A stretch of 42,841 bases of DNA from Acidobacteriota bacterium (GTDB lineage: Bacteria; Aquificota; Aquificia; Aquificales; Aquificaceae). A program made the translations under genes and the position numbers. Below are positions 22,286 to 31,613 of this stretch, piece by piece (position 1 is the first letter of the stretch; each line of letters begins with the position of its first letter). Below the pieces are notes generated by a model. The model was not told where the DNA came from. It saw nothing but the letters and a program-made list of their open reading frames with translations, and made no database searches. The stretch spans positions 1 through 42,841 of the forward strand of contig RFFP01000021.1 of NCBI GenBank assembly GCA_003696155.1. The letters are read 5' to 3'.

Positions 22286-25200
22286 GCCGTACCCTTATCT
22301 CTTGGGACCTGTCCGAATACACCCTTCCACCTAGGGATGTGTTTGGAGTGAGCTTGAGCTCCCCTCCCGTATAGGTGTCCCTTGGATTTCTGCTGGTGCT
22401 CAGCTGATGCTCCAGTTCAAGCCTCTCCGTTACCTCTTTAGAAACCTTTACGTTTACACCCGCTTCACCAGTAGGAGCTAGGGAAGGTGAAGCCTGAAAC
22501 TTCAGGTCCAATCCTGCAGCCCTTTGGGCACCCCTCACCACATTGCTTATTTCTGGCACTGCGCTAACCAGAGCACCGCTTAGGGATAGGAGTCCCTCTC
22601 CTGTACCACCGCCCAAAACCAAGGTAGAAAGTACCTCTCTTGTGTCCCTGGGCGGTTCTGACCTGACAAGGGCTTTCGGAAACTGGGGATTCCCCTTTAG
22701 GTCTATGATGATGCTGTAATCGGGCGCTGGTGCTATAAGTGTTAGGTCAAGGTTACTTTCCTTGTTTGATACGCTAATGCTACCCCTCCTTATGTAGAAC
22801 TGCCTTTCGTAATAGGTCAGGTTTCCACCTTTGAGAGTGGCAAGGAGGGAATATTGGGGATCGTAGAGATTTCCCCTTATCCTTGCCCACAGGTCTGTAT
22901 AAATAAAGCCCTCTGGTATGTTCAACCTTATGGGTTCCCTTGAATCTATGACAAGGTCAACTCCCACCCTTTTAAAGATCTCCGATTTTCCCCCCTCCGC
23001 CTTTGGCAACTTCTGGAGGTTTGCCACACCCCATACCTGAACCTTTCCCCTTAGATTAAGGCTTCTATAGTCTGAGAAGGCTTCCACAGCTCCTGAAAGG
23101 AGTAAGTTTGCCCTCATATTCTCCTTTTTGTAGAGTATGGGGATCTCCGAACCATCAACGGTAGCCTTAGCCTCCTTTAGATTGCCAGTTAGAACAGCGT
23201 TAAAACTTGCCCTGTTGTTTCCCCTCAATGACAGCTTGCCCGCTATATAATTCCCATCAAGCCTGAGGTTTAGACTGCCGGTCATAGGAAAGGCTATGTA
23301 CCTTGAGCGAAGGTACAGGTCTTGGGACTGTGCTGAGAGGTTTACCTTCCCCCCTCTGTAGGATAGGGTGTATTTAAGGCTACCCTCTCCGTCTGCCAAC
23401 ATCCTGCTTCTTACGAGGGAAAAGAGCCTGCTTAGGTCAAGGGTGCCGTTAGAGTTAACCGTAAGGCCAATCTTTTCCTGAAAGCTCAGCGCTACAACAC
23501 CTTCTGCCAGACCAGAAACCTTACCCTCCTTCAGATAAAGGGACCTTTCCTTAAGGTTGAAGCTTCCCTCCTTAAGGTCGAGCCTCATCTCTTCCCTGTC
23601 CCCCACATAGAGAAGAATAGGAAGGACCCTTATCCTGCCCTCATCCAACGTCCCTTCCACTGTGCCACCATCGAGGCTTATCCTTACTATCCCCTCCCTC
23701 AAAGAAAAGCCCTTTAGATAACCTTCGAGCTTTCGCCCTGTTATGGACAGGCTTCCATCCACTGGGAAGGAAAGCTTTTTATAGGTTCCCCTTCCGCTAA
23801 ACTGCACGCTTGTTTTATCCCCTTTTCCCCTTATGCTATAACTGGTGCTAAGGACAAGGTCCTTATAAGTTTCCTTCAATGAGCCTTCAAAGACGTAAAG
23901 CTTTTCCCTAAGGTCGTAGTAACCCGCAAGGGTAAGCCTATCGTCTAAGTCCACAGATAACCCAAGTTTTTCCTTCTCAAGGCTACCCTTAAAACTGCCC
24001 CTTTCAAAAAGTTGGTTGAAAGCCCTCAGGTCTCTAAGCTTGCCTTCAAAGCTGCCCTCCCATTCTTTCTCTTTTAAAGTCGTCCTCAACTCTGAGCTAA
24101 AGTGGGAACTTATCCCCCCCTTAAGCACCTGTCCGTCTATACTTCCCAAGAGGGTTAACCTTTCAGGACTTGCATCGATCCATAGCATTCCCCCAACCCC
24201 CCTAAGGTCAAAGCCGCCGTAGCTAAGGTTAAATCCAGAGAGGTGGAGGTTTCCTTTAAAGGTTTTATACTCTAAACTGCCCTCGCCTAAAAGGTTAAAG
24301 CCCTGACCTGCTATGTTAAGGCTGTACTTGTTTAATCTGTCAACCCTGATGCTGTATGAGGAATCCCCAAGCATAACATCTCTGTAGCCAAGATTGTGTA
24401 ACTTCCCACCGCCCTCCAAACTCAGTGTTCCATCGGTAAATGTAAATCTGCCCATGTAGGAAAGCTCGGAAGAGACTTCTCTGGCTCGTAGAGGATAGCC
24501 ACTTAGAACCGCATGCCCCGATAGCAAGCCGCCCGCATAGCTACCTTTAACAAATAGCTGGAAGGGATGGTACGAGCTCAGCTCAAAACTGCCCATGAGC
24601 CCCCTAAGATAGCTTAAACTCAACCTAAGGTTTACCATCCTCAGGCTGTGTTCCATAAACTGCATCGGGTCTAAGAAGGCTTCTAAGCTTAGCTCCTTCT
24701 TCTTGAGCTCTAGGCTTAGCCTACCGCTGGCCAGACCGTAAACTTTCCTGTCCGTACGGAGGAGCCTGCTGTCCACCTCTAAGTTCTTAAAATCCATCCT
24801 AAGGGATTTGTCTCTAAGGGAGTAGTCCAAAGTGGCCGCAGTCATACCACTTTGCAGGTGGGACTTTACAAAATGCTCCCCTCTCCACTTCCAAAGATAG
24901 GTGCCCTTTATTTCAATATCCCTAAAGCTCTTCCTATCCTTCATTTCAAGGTACGGACTTTCGCCGGTAAAGTCTGTGTTTATCCTCGTGTAGCTGATGC
25001 TTCCACCAAAGCTAAGCCTTATGGTATCAAGGTGGTAGTCCTTTCCCTGAAAAGGTCCTATGAGGGCCTTCCCTTTAAAGCTCCCTCTTTTACCCTCCCA
25101 CCTGCCCGAGAGTTCTAACCTGTAGTGTCCCCCATCTACGAGAGCCCTATCCACCACAAAGTTGGAACCCTCCACATGAGCCCTTTCCAAATATACCCTG

Positions 25201-25679
25201 AGAGGGCGGACGTCCGCACCCTTAATCCAGTATACCTCAGCCCAGTCCTTAGAGCTTAATACACCACCTCTAAGCTCCGCACCCCTTATAAAAAGGGTAA
25301 GGCTTTCCTCATAGGGTACATAATTGGAGGATACGTAGATACTTTCCGTTTTAAGGTTCAGTCTGCCTGCTAACCTTACGAGGGGAGAAAAGTCGTAGTC
25401 AAAAGGCTTGTCTGTGGGTGGTCTTTGAGAGACCTCTACAAGGCTCAGCTCCTCCACACTAAACTCCCATGGCTTTAGGCTTGCCCCCTTCACGTAGAGG
25501 GAAAGGGTCAGCTCTCTTAGTGGGATTAGGAGAAGAAAGCCCTTAAAGCTTAGCCCCTTTCTAAAGCTCAGCTCAAGCCCCTCCACATCCCATTCTACCC
25601 TCTTGAGCATAAGGTAGGGTTTTACGAAGATAAAGTAGAGTGTGAGGATAAGAAGCACGAGATAGCCCAGTACACGCAC
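22263..25679 (-). CDS. tamB: TamB-like translocation and assembly module protein
   Basis: 1138 residues, GTG start. One N-terminal membrane helix (GYLVLLILTLYFIFVKPYL) is followed by a very long repetitive beta-strand region of the AsmA-like bridge type, and a C-terminal TamB/DUF490 domain (about 900-1138) with RLNIPEGFIYTDLWARIRGN, RRGSISVSNKES and NPRDTYTGGELKLTP near the end. TamB-like proteins span the periplasm and are implicated in phospholipid transport and outer-membrane protein assembly. Its divergent partner is plsY, and pgsA lies just beyond its 3' end, which fits a lipid role. No TamA/BamA gene is adjacent. Confidence 0.9.
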   Translation of the reverse strand: MRVLGYLVLLILTLYFIFVKPYLMLKRVEWDVEGLELSFRKGLSFKGFLLLIPLRELTLSLYVKGASLKPWEFSVEELSLVEVSQRPPTDKPFDYDFSPLVRLAGRLNLKTESIYVSSNYVPYEESLTLFIRGAELRGGVLSSKDWAEVYWIKGADVRPLRVYLERAHVEGSNFVVDRALVDGGHYRLELSGRWEGKRGSFKGKALIGPFQGKDYHLDTIRLSFGGSISYTRINTDFTGESPYLEMKDRKSFRDIEIKGTYLWKWRGEHFVKSHLQSGMTAATLDYSLRDKSLRMDFKNLEVDSRLLRTDRKVYGLASGRLSLELKKKELSLEAFLDPMQFMEHSLRMVNLRLSLSYLRGLMGSFELSSYHPFQLFVKGSYAGGLLSGHAVLSGYPLRAREVSSELSYMGRFTFTDGTLSLEGGGKLHNLGYRDVMLGDSSYSIRVDRLNKYSLNIAGQGFNLLGEGSLEYKTFKGNLHLSGFNLSYGGFDLRGVGGMLWIDASPERLTLLGSIDGQVLKGGISSHFSSELRTTLKEKEWEGSFEGKLRDLRAFNQLFERGSFKGSLEKEKLGLSVDLDDRLTLAGYYDLREKLYVFEGSLKETYKDLVLSTSYSIRGKGDKTSVQFSGRGTYKKLSFPVDGSLSITGRKLEGYLKGFSLREGIVRISLDGGTVEGTLDEGRIRVLPILLYVGDREEMRLDLKEGSFNLKERSLYLKEGKVSGLAEGVVALSFQEKIGLTVNSNGTLDLSRLFSLVRSRMLADGEGSLKYTLSYRGGKVNLSAQSQDLYLRSRYIAFPMTGSLNLRLDGNYIAGKLSLRGNNRASFNAVLTGNLKEAKATVDGSEIPILYKKENMRANLLLSGAVEAFSDYRSLNLRGKVQVWGVANLQKLPKAEGGKSEIFKRVGVDLVIDSREPIRLNIPEGFIYTDLWARIRGNLYDPQYSLLATLKGGNLTYYERQFYIRRGSISVSNKESNLDLTLIAPAPDYSIIIDLKGNPQFPKALVRSEPPRDTREVLSTLVLGGGTGEGLLSLSGALVSAVPEISNVVRGAQRAAGLDLKFQASPSLAPTGEAGVNVKVSKEVTERLELEHQLSTSRNPRDTYTGGELKLTPNTSLGGRVYSDRSQEIRVRLRRKFDF

Positions 25680-25702
25680 AACAGGGTATTATAATTTTTT
25701 CT
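25680..25702. promoter_or_regulatory. Shared divergent promoter, tamB / plsY
   Basis: 23-bp gap with the palindrome ATTATAAT (25688-25695). TATAAT on the minus strand ends 8 nt before GTG 25679; TATAAT on the plus strand ends 7 nt before GTG 25703. No SD for either gene. Confidence 0.62.
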
Positions 25703-26284
25703 GTGGATACCTTCCTCCTTGTTCTCTTCGCCTACCTCTACGGCTCGGTGCTCTTTGGCGAGCACATTGCCAGGTTAAAGGGTGTGGACATAAGGTCTGT
25801 GGGCAGTGGTAACGTAGGTGCCACAAATGTGGCAAGAGCTCTGGGCAAAAGGTATGCTCTTATAGTCTTCTTCCTTGACTTTTCAAAGGGTTTAATTCCC
25901 ATGCTTCTTTCAAAGCTTTACTTTGGGCTTGAAAGCTGGGCTACCTTCTTTGTTGGCATGGCTAGCCTCCTTGGGCATATGTATCCCATATTTCACAACT
26001 TTGGAGGTGGAAAGGGTGTGGCCACAGCCTTCGGAACTTTAACCGCCCTTTCTCCCCTTACCGCCCTTCTATCCATAACCTTTTGGGGTCTAATGTTCAG
26101 GTGGAAGAAAATAGTGTCCCTCGCATCCCTGAGTAGCTCCCTCTTTGCCACCTTCTTGCTCCTCTTGCAGGGCTATCCTAAAAACGTCTTGCTTCTGTCC
26201 CTTCTTATGACTGTCCTTATCTTTTACTCCCATAGAGAAAACATAGTTAGGCTCCTTGAAGGCAAAGAGTACCGCTTTAGATGA
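25703..26284 (+). CDS. plsY: Acyl-phosphate:glycerol-3-phosphate acyltransferase PlsY
   Basis: 193 residues, GTG start. PlsY makes lysophosphatidic acid at the inner membrane, the first step of phospholipid synthesis. The three conserved motifs are present: GSVLFGEHIARLKGVDIRSVGSGN-type start (SVGSGNVGATNVAR), GHMYPIFHNFGGGKGVATAFG, and the C-terminal YSHRENIVRLLEGKE. About five membrane helices. Stop TGA overlaps the ATG of the glycosyltransferase gene. Confidence 0.97.
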   Translation: MDTFLLVLFAYLYGSVLFGEHIARLKGVDIRSVGSGNVGATNVARALGKRYALIVFFLDFSKGLIPMLLSKLYFGLESWATFFVGMASLLGHMYPIFHNFGGGKGVATAFGTLTALSPLTALLSITFWGLMFRWKKIVSLASLSSSLFATFLLLLQGYPKNVLLLSLLMTVLIFYSHRENIVRLLEGKEYRFR

Positions 26285-27702
26285 TGCTCTACCTTCTTGC
26301 TCTTAACCTACTTCTTCTTGTTCTTCGTATACTCTACGTTGTATACCACCCCTTAGACCTTACGCCCGAGGAATCCCAGTACTGGGACTGGTCCAGACAT
26401 CCTGATCTTAGCTATTACTCCAAGCCCCCTATGGTAGCCTATGTGAACCTTCTAAGCAGGGAGCTCTTTGGCGTGTCCGAGCTGTCTGTGAGGATTACAC
26501 CCATAGTCCTGTCCTTACTACTCTCGGTGCTGTTGTATCTCTTTCTGAGGGACCTTTTTGGTACAAGAGTTGCCCTTATATCTAGCACCCTTCCACACTT
26601 TACCGTAGGCTATGCCATAAACTCCCTTCTGATGACCACCGATGCCCTTCTGATCTTTTTCTGGTCTTTGGCTGTCATGAGCCTGTTTTATGCCTTTGAG
26701 AAGAATAGGCTCTACCTTTGGCTTCTATCGGGTTTTTTCGCAGGGCTTGCCTTTTTGAGCAAATACACCGCCCTTTTTCTGCTACCTTGCGCTCTTGTCT
26801 ATGGATTGCTTTACAAAAGGGAAGTACTCAGAAGCTACAAGCCCTACCTTAGCCTTCTGCCTGCCTTCCTTCTCGGTCTTCCTGTTCTTTATTGGAATTA
26901 CAAAAAGGACTTTGTCTCCTTTAGGCACGTATCCACCCTTGCCAGTAAGTCTGCAAGCCTCTTTAACCTAGACAGTCTCTTTGAGTTCTTGGGTGGTCAG
27001 GTTATTTTGCTATCAACCATACCCTTCCTTGTACTTCTCTATGGATGGTTTAAGGGCTGGAGTGATAGAAGGCTCGCCTTTTTCTGCTCCTTTTCCTTGC
27101 CCGTCTTTCTCTTCTTTCTTCTTCTGTCCCTCTTCAAGGATGTGGAGGCCAATTGGTCGGGTTTTGGCTACTTTGGGGGTTTTGTCCTTGTAGGATATTA
27201 TCTTTCCAGGAGCTCCCTTCTCCTCCCTTCTTACCTTTTTGGCTTTTTCCTAACCCTGCTATTACACTTTACCCCTATTCTGGATAGCATGGGACTTTCT
27301 GGTCTTCTTCCACCCAAGAGGGACCCGACCAAGGCAGGCATAGGCTGGTCAGAGCTCGGAGCTGTTGTGTCTCAGATGAGAAGGGAGGGAGAGAGGATCA
27401 TAAGCCCCCACTATCAGATAGCAGCAGAGCTTGCCTTTTATGTGAGTGGAAATCCCAGGACATACTGCATAAACCTCGGAAGACGCATGAACCAATATGA
27501 CCTCTGGGAGAAGAACTACGAGGGTAATGCCATATTTGTGGACTATGTGCCCATAAACCCAAAGGTCCTCTCCTCCAGCGATGGTATAATAGATCAGAGA
27601 GAACTTTCCATACGCTGGAGAGGTCAGGAGATAAGAAGGTTTTATATATACAGGCTAAAAAACTTAAGGAAAGTGGAGGAAGACATGCCGGGGAGTTATT
27701 AG
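26281..27702 (+). CDS. Membrane glycosyltransferase, GT39/ArnT-like
   Basis: 473 residues with about ten membrane segments. The first periplasmic loop carries LTPEESQYWDWSRHPDLSYY and SKPPMVAYVN, the DxE/PPM-type signature of polyprenyl-phosphate-dependent transferases (PMT_2/ArnT). Such enzymes move a sugar from a lipid-linked donor to lipid A, glycolipid or protein on the periplasmic side. The acceptor is unknown. A short C-terminal soluble domain (from about 360) follows, as in ArnT relatives. Starts with ATGATG overlapping plsY. Confidence 0.88.
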   Translation: MMLYLLALNLLLLVLRILYVVYHPLDLTPEESQYWDWSRHPDLSYYSKPPMVAYVNLLSRELFGVSELSVRITPIVLSLLLSVLLYLFLRDLFGTRVALISSTLPHFTVGYAINSLLMTTDALLIFFWSLAVMSLFYAFEKNRLYLWLLSGFFAGLAFLSKYTALFLLPCALVYGLLYKREVLRSYKPYLSLLPAFLLGLPVLYWNYKKDFVSFRHVSTLASKSASLFNLDSLFEFLGGQVILLSTIPFLVLLYGWFKGWSDRRLAFFCSFSLPVFLFFLLLSLFKDVEANWSGFGYFGGFVLVGYYLSRSSLLLPSYLFGFFLTLLLHFTPILDSMGLSGLLPPKRDPTKAGIGWSELGAVVSQMRREGERIISPHYQIAAELAFYVSGNPRTYCINLGRRMNQYDLWEKNYEGNAIFVDYVPINPKVLSSSDGIIDQRELSIRWRGQEIRRFYIYRLKNLRKVEEDMPGSY

Positions 27703-27724
27703 GCTTTCCCTAAGTCTCTATCTG

Positions 27725-28495
27725 GTGGGCTTTTTACTTTACCATGCTTTGCCCGTTTACTTTGTACAACATATTAGCCAGCCCCTGCAAGAGCCCGCAC
27801 CCATACCCTTTCAGAAGCAGTGCGCCTATGCACTGAACGTGAAAACCGTTTTCAACAGCCCCCTAGGGAACCCCAAAAAGCTTCAGAGGCTCCTAAAGTA
27901 TAAGGGATTAGACCTTACATACCTTGAGGAGCCTACGTATGGATATATGGACATCCCCCCTTACCTTTGGTTTTCCTACCTGCTTTTTGAGTATATACCT
28001 TTACGCCTTTTGGGAAAAGAGCCTTCTGACCCCTATTCACTGCTTTCCATGCGTAGGTGTCTCCCTCTTAGCTCCGATATGCCTATAGTACTATCCCTTT
28101 GGAGTTTAGACCTTCCGGGATACGGTTTTATACTGGGAAGGAGGAAAAACCTGCAGTATTCGGATTCGTGCGAAAAACCCAAGGCAGATAAGCTTGTCCC
28201 TTACGTGGGTTCCAGTAGGGTGGATATTTATGCCTACTCGAGTAAAGGTTTTTATTTTGCGGGTGATAGCTTCCAAGCACCCGCTAGCTTGGTGTTTAAT
28301 AGCTTTGATAAAAAGGTGCTCATCTTCCTTTTCAAGGATGGAAGGGTTTATCGGGTTTTTGACCAGAACTTGGTAGGGGTAGAGCTCCAAGGTGGGAGCT
28401 ACAGCGTGCTGGCCTACCGCTACAGGTTCAAACTCTGGAAGTTCTACTTCGGGATGCGCTCCCTTTTGTGTACACCAGCCTTTCACGCTATGTAG
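27725..28495 (+). CDS. Unknown membrane-anchored protein
   Basis: 256 residues from GTG 27725; not recognised. The reading frame is open further upstream through 27680, and the residues before the GTG (RLSLSLYLVGFLLYHALPVYF) would complete a signal anchor, so the true start may be ATT 27698 or another non-standard codon. The rest is soluble and probably periplasmic, with many Tyr and Pro residues and about five Cys. The C-terminal third is beta-rich (GSSRVDIYAYSSKGFYFAGD, VLIFLFKDGRVYRVF). It follows the GT39 gene directly and may act with it in envelope glycosylation (inference). The 3' end overlaps recG by 13 nt. Confidence 0.7.
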   Translation: MGFLLYHALPVYFVQHISQPLQEPAPIPFQKQCAYALNVKTVFNSPLGNPKKLQRLLKYKGLDLTYLEEPTYGYMDIPPYLWFSYLLFEYIPLRLLGKEPSDPYSLLSMRRCLPLSSDMPIVLSLWSLDLPGYGFILGRRKNLQYSDSCEKPKADKLVPYVGSSRVDIYAYSSKGFYFAGDSFQAPASLVFNSFDKKVLIFLFKDGRVYRVFDQNLVGVELQGGSYSVLAYRYRFKLWKFYFGMRSLLCTPAFHAM

Positions 28496-30858
28496 GACAG
28501 ATCCATTCTGTCGCCGTACCTATGATGGAGAAGATTTTTAAGATACTTAAAAGAGTCAAGCTTTGGGGAGATGCTTAGAAGCTTCTTTGCGCCTTCCTGA
28601 GCCAGCTCTAAAAGCCTTCTGTCCTGAGCCCTTGCGAGGTTTGCCACCATAAAGCCGAAGTATCCTGACTGAGATTCTCCTAAGAGCTCTCCCGGACCCC
28701 TTAGCTTTAGGTCCTCTTCCGCTATTTCAAAGCCATCTGTGGAGCGCACAAGTACCTTCAGCCTTTCCATGGTCTCTCTGTCCCTCTTTAACTCCTCGGG
28801 CACCACAAGGTAGCAATAGCTCTGCCTTTCAGACCTTCCTACCCTACCTCTTAGCTGATGTATCTGGGAAAGACCAAAGCGATGGGCAGACTCTACTATC
28901 ATAAGGGTAGCCTCGGGCACGTCCACACCCACCTCAACCACCGTAGTAGAAACGAGAATATGACCTTCCCTCCTAAGCTCCTCCATAACCTTCCTCTTTT
29001 CCTCATCTTTGAGCCTTCCATGGAGCAGAAGGACCCTTCTGTTTGGAAAGAGCTTTTGCCATCTTTTGTATTCCTCCACTGCGGACTTGAGCTGTAGCCT
29101 CTCTGACTCCTCTATAAGCGGGTATATCACGTAGACCTTGTTTCCTGCCGAGATCTCCCTTTCCACTGCGCCCAGCACCATATCCATGTCCTTTTCAAAT
29201 ACCAGATGGGTTATTACGGGCTTTCTACCTACTGGCATCTGGTCAATGGTGGATAAATCTAAATCTCCGTACAGAGATAGGGCAAGGGTCCTTGGTATGG
29301 GTGTGGCGCTCATAACCAGGCAGTGGGGGTAAAAGCCCTTACCCTTCTCTAAAAGGAGCTTTCTTTGCATCACACCGAAGCGGTGTTGTTCATCTATAAC
29401 CACAAAGGCAAGCCTATTGAACTGCACACCTTCCTGAAAGAGGGCGTGGGTTCCCACGAGAATATGCAGGTTTCCCCTCTCCGTATGCAGAAGGAGGCTG
29501 TCCCTTAGGGCACCCTTAACGCTACCGGTCAGAAGCCCCACCCTTATACCCAAGGGTTCAAGAAACCTCTTAAAGTTTTCATAGTGCTGGCTTGCCAGTA
29601 TCTCCGTAGGTACCATGATGGCGCTTTGGTAGCCCTCCATAGCAAAGGCATAAGCTACGGCCATGGCAACTACAGTTTTACCGCTTCCCACATCACCCTG
29701 TAGGAGTCTGTTCATAGGTCTTGGCTGGCTTATGTCTTTACATATCTCCTCAAGAACCCTCCTCTGTGCCTGGGTTAGCTTGAAGGGAAGGCTCTTTGTA
29801 AACTCCTCAATGCTCGCTGGGGCAGACTCTAAAGCCACCGCAGGCTGGGAAATGACTTCCCTTTTTCTTATCTGCAATGCAAGATGAAAAAGCAAGAGCT
29901 CTTCGTATATAAGCCTTTTTTGAAAGGGTGTGCTAAAGCTGTTTAGGGCATCCTCAGAAAAACCAGCAGGTTTGTGAAGAAGGTAGAGGCTTTCAGCGAT
30001 GGGAGGGAAGGATTGCTCCTTAAGAAGCTCCTCAGGAAGATACTCGGGCATGTACTTGGAAAGCTCTGCAAGTTTGGAGAGTACAGTCCTTATCCTTTCA
30101 TGCCTACTCTTGGCGGAGAGCCTTTTAAGCTCCCCATCCACCCTTATGTAGTAAAAGGGTAAAATCCTTCCTGCTTCACCTTCCTTAAGTATCTGTGGGT
30201 GTACCATGTACTTCTCTCCCTTAAACTCCTTCAGCCTGCCATAGGCAACAATTTCCTGCCCCTTTCTAAAGGAGTAGAGGGGTCTTTGGTCCTTGTACCT
30301 GAATCTGAGAAAGAGCCTGTCCGTGCCATCCTCACACTCAATGAAGGCTGGATACTTCTCCTCTGGGTTAAAGCCGGTGTTTACAACCCTCAGCTTTAAT
30401 GCTACCTTTTCACCGGGTTTTGTGGTCTTTATGCAACTGTTAAGCCTTCTGTCCTCGTACCTAAGGGGTGCAAACCATAGAGCATCGTAGAGGGTCTTTA
30501 TACCCCATGCCTTTAAAAGCTTCTTCTCCTTCTCATCAAGAACCCTTAGGTTTTCTATGGATGAAAAGAAGGCGCTTAGTGGCTTTTTCTCAACCTTCGA
30601 GAAGTCCACATCTAAGCTGGCTGTAGGTTTCTCAAGTCTATCCTTGATGAGTTTAAGAATCCCCTTCTTCTTTTCAAAGGTTAAGCGATCAAAGTCTTTG
30701 AGTAGCTCCAAGTAAGAGGGCTCAATGGAATCCCTCAGCAAGTTGAAGAGATATAACCCGACACCCAAGCTTCTCCTGAGCTTGAGAAAATCCTTCTCAG
30801 AAAGTTCTTCTATAAGAGCGTTTGCCTTTTTTATCCTTTCCTCACTGGCCTGTTGCAT
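28483..30858 (-). CDS. recG: ATP-dependent DNA helicase RecG
   Basis: 791 residues, full length. RecG reverses stalled forks and branch-migrates Holliday junctions. An N-terminal helical extension of about 110 residues precedes the wedge OB domain (LKLRVVNTGFNPEEKYPAFIE). Helicase motifs follow: Q-motif region LTQAQRRVLEEI, Walker A LQGDVGSGKT, motif II VIDEQHRFGVMQR, motif III MSATPIPRTLALS, and motif VI QLRGRVGRSERQSYCYLV. Its C-terminal TRG-like helix is present. It begins 3 nt after the tadA stop, so the pair is an operon. Confidence 0.98.
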   Translation of the reverse strand: MQQASEERIKKANALIEELSEKDFLKLRRSLGVGLYLFNLLRDSIEPSYLELLKDFDRLTFEKKKGILKLIKDRLEKPTASLDVDFSKVEKKPLSAFFSSIENLRVLDEKEKKLLKAWGIKTLYDALWFAPLRYEDRRLNSCIKTTKPGEKVALKLRVVNTGFNPEEKYPAFIECEDGTDRLFLRFRYKDQRPLYSFRKGQEIVAYGRLKEFKGEKYMVHPQILKEGEAGRILPFYYIRVDGELKRLSAKSRHERIRTVLSKLAELSKYMPEYLPEELLKEQSFPPIAESLYLLHKPAGFSEDALNSFSTPFQKRLIYEELLLFHLALQIRKREVISQPAVALESAPASIEEFTKSLPFKLTQAQRRVLEEICKDISQPRPMNRLLQGDVGSGKTVVAMAVAYAFAMEGYQSAIMVPTEILASQHYENFKRFLEPLGIRVGLLTGSVKGALRDSLLLHTERGNLHILVGTHALFQEGVQFNRLAFVVIDEQHRFGVMQRKLLLEKGKGFYPHCLVMSATPIPRTLALSLYGDLDLSTIDQMPVGRKPVITHLVFEKDMDMVLGAVEREISAGNKVYVIYPLIEESERLQLKSAVEEYKRWQKLFPNRRVLLLHGRLKDEEKRKVMEELRREGHILVSTTVVEVGVDVPEATLMIVESAHRFGLSQIHQLRGRVGRSERQSYCYLVVPEELKRDRETMERLKVLVRSTDGFEIAEEDLKLRGPGELLGESQSGYFGFMVANLARAQDRRLLELAQEGAKKLLSISPKLDSFKYLKNLLHHRYGDRMDLSYIA

Positions 30859-30861
30859 CCC

Positions 30862-31314
30862 TTATCTAATTTTATGTCTCAAACCTCTGAAAAAGCTCCT
30901 CAGCATTTCTCTTGCTTCTTCTACCGGCACGTATTCCCACCTTACCCTATGGTTAAAGGCTGGCTCCTCCAAAAGGTTAAACTTGCTCATAACCGCACCG
31001 CATAGCTCATCCTGAGCCAGAAATACGACCCTCTCCACCCTTGCAAGCACCAGAGCATAGGCACACATGGGGCAGGGCTCGAGGCTCACGTATACCTCAC
31101 ATCCATAAAGGTACTTCTCCCCACTGTTCTTAAGGGCCTTCTTAAGGGCAAGAAGCTCCGCATGGGCTGTGGGGTCCCTAAGCTCCTCCACCCTGTTGTA
31201 AGCCTTTGATAGAACCTTACCCTCTCTAACCACTATACATCCTATAGGTACTTCGCCCTTCTTATAGGCCTCCCGTGCAAGCTTTAGGGTGAGGTTTATA
31301 AAGGGTTCCTCCAT
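30862..31314 (-). CDS. tadA: tRNA-specific adenosine deaminase TadA
   Basis: 150 residues. TadA makes inosine at position 34 of tRNA-Arg(ACG). The zinc deaminase motifs are HAELLALKKAL and SLEPCPMCAYAL; the N-terminus has VPIGCIVV, and FNLLEEPAFNHRV follows the second zinc motif. Normal length. AAGG about 8 nt before the ATG acts as SD, and a TATTAT at 31337-31332 is a likely -10. Confidence 0.95.
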   Translation of the reverse strand: MEEPFINLTLKLAREAYKKGEVPIGCIVVREGKVLSKAYNRVEELRDPTAHAELLALKKALKNSGEKYLYGCEVYVSLEPCPMCAYALVLARVERVVFLAQDELCGAVMSKFNLLEEPAFNHRVRWEYVPVEEAREMLRSFFRGLRHKIR

Positions 31315-31343
31315 TGCTAACCTTCAAGCCTATAATATAAACT
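31315..31343. promoter_or_regulatory. Shared divergent promoter, tadA / mini thioredoxin
   Basis: 29-bp gap. Plus strand: TATAAT (31331-31336), 7 nt before ATG 31344. Minus strand: TATTAT (31337-31332), 17 nt before ATG 31314, which keeps a short leader with AAGG. Confidence 0.55.
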
Positions 31344-31613
31344 ATGCTACTTTTTGCCATGGTTACCCTATGTCAGGTCCTTCTCTTTGAACAGCCGGGC
31401 TGTGCATCTTGCAAACAGTCTTATAGAGAGCTCTCTCAGCATCCAAGCATAAGCTTGCAAGTTTACGATGTCACAAAGGAGAGGTCCTTGGCCAACTCCT
31501 ATGGGGTTTTTGGTGCACCTGTGGCCATATTTCTCAGGGAGGGCAAGGAGATAGGGAGAGTTTACGGCTACAACCCATCCTTACTGCGGTCTCTTGTGGA
31601 CAGGTGCTTGTGA
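31344..31613 (+). CDS. Minimal thioredoxin/glutaredoxin-fold protein
   Basis: 89 residues with active site C20-A-S-C23 in EQPGCASCKQ and the cis-proline segment VFGAPVAIFL. The pattern is that of a very short thioredoxin fold. There is an additional Cys10 near the start and Cys88 at the end. The N-terminal hydrophobic run is too short for a sure signal peptide. It may reduce disulfides in the cytoplasm or envelope; the partner is unknown. The stop overlaps the start of the EVE-domain gene (TGATG). Confidence 0.8.
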   Translation: MLLFAMVTLCQVLLFEQPGCASCKQSYRELSQHPSISLQVYDVTKERSLANSYGVFGAPVAIFLREGKEIGRVYGYNPSLLRSLVDRCL

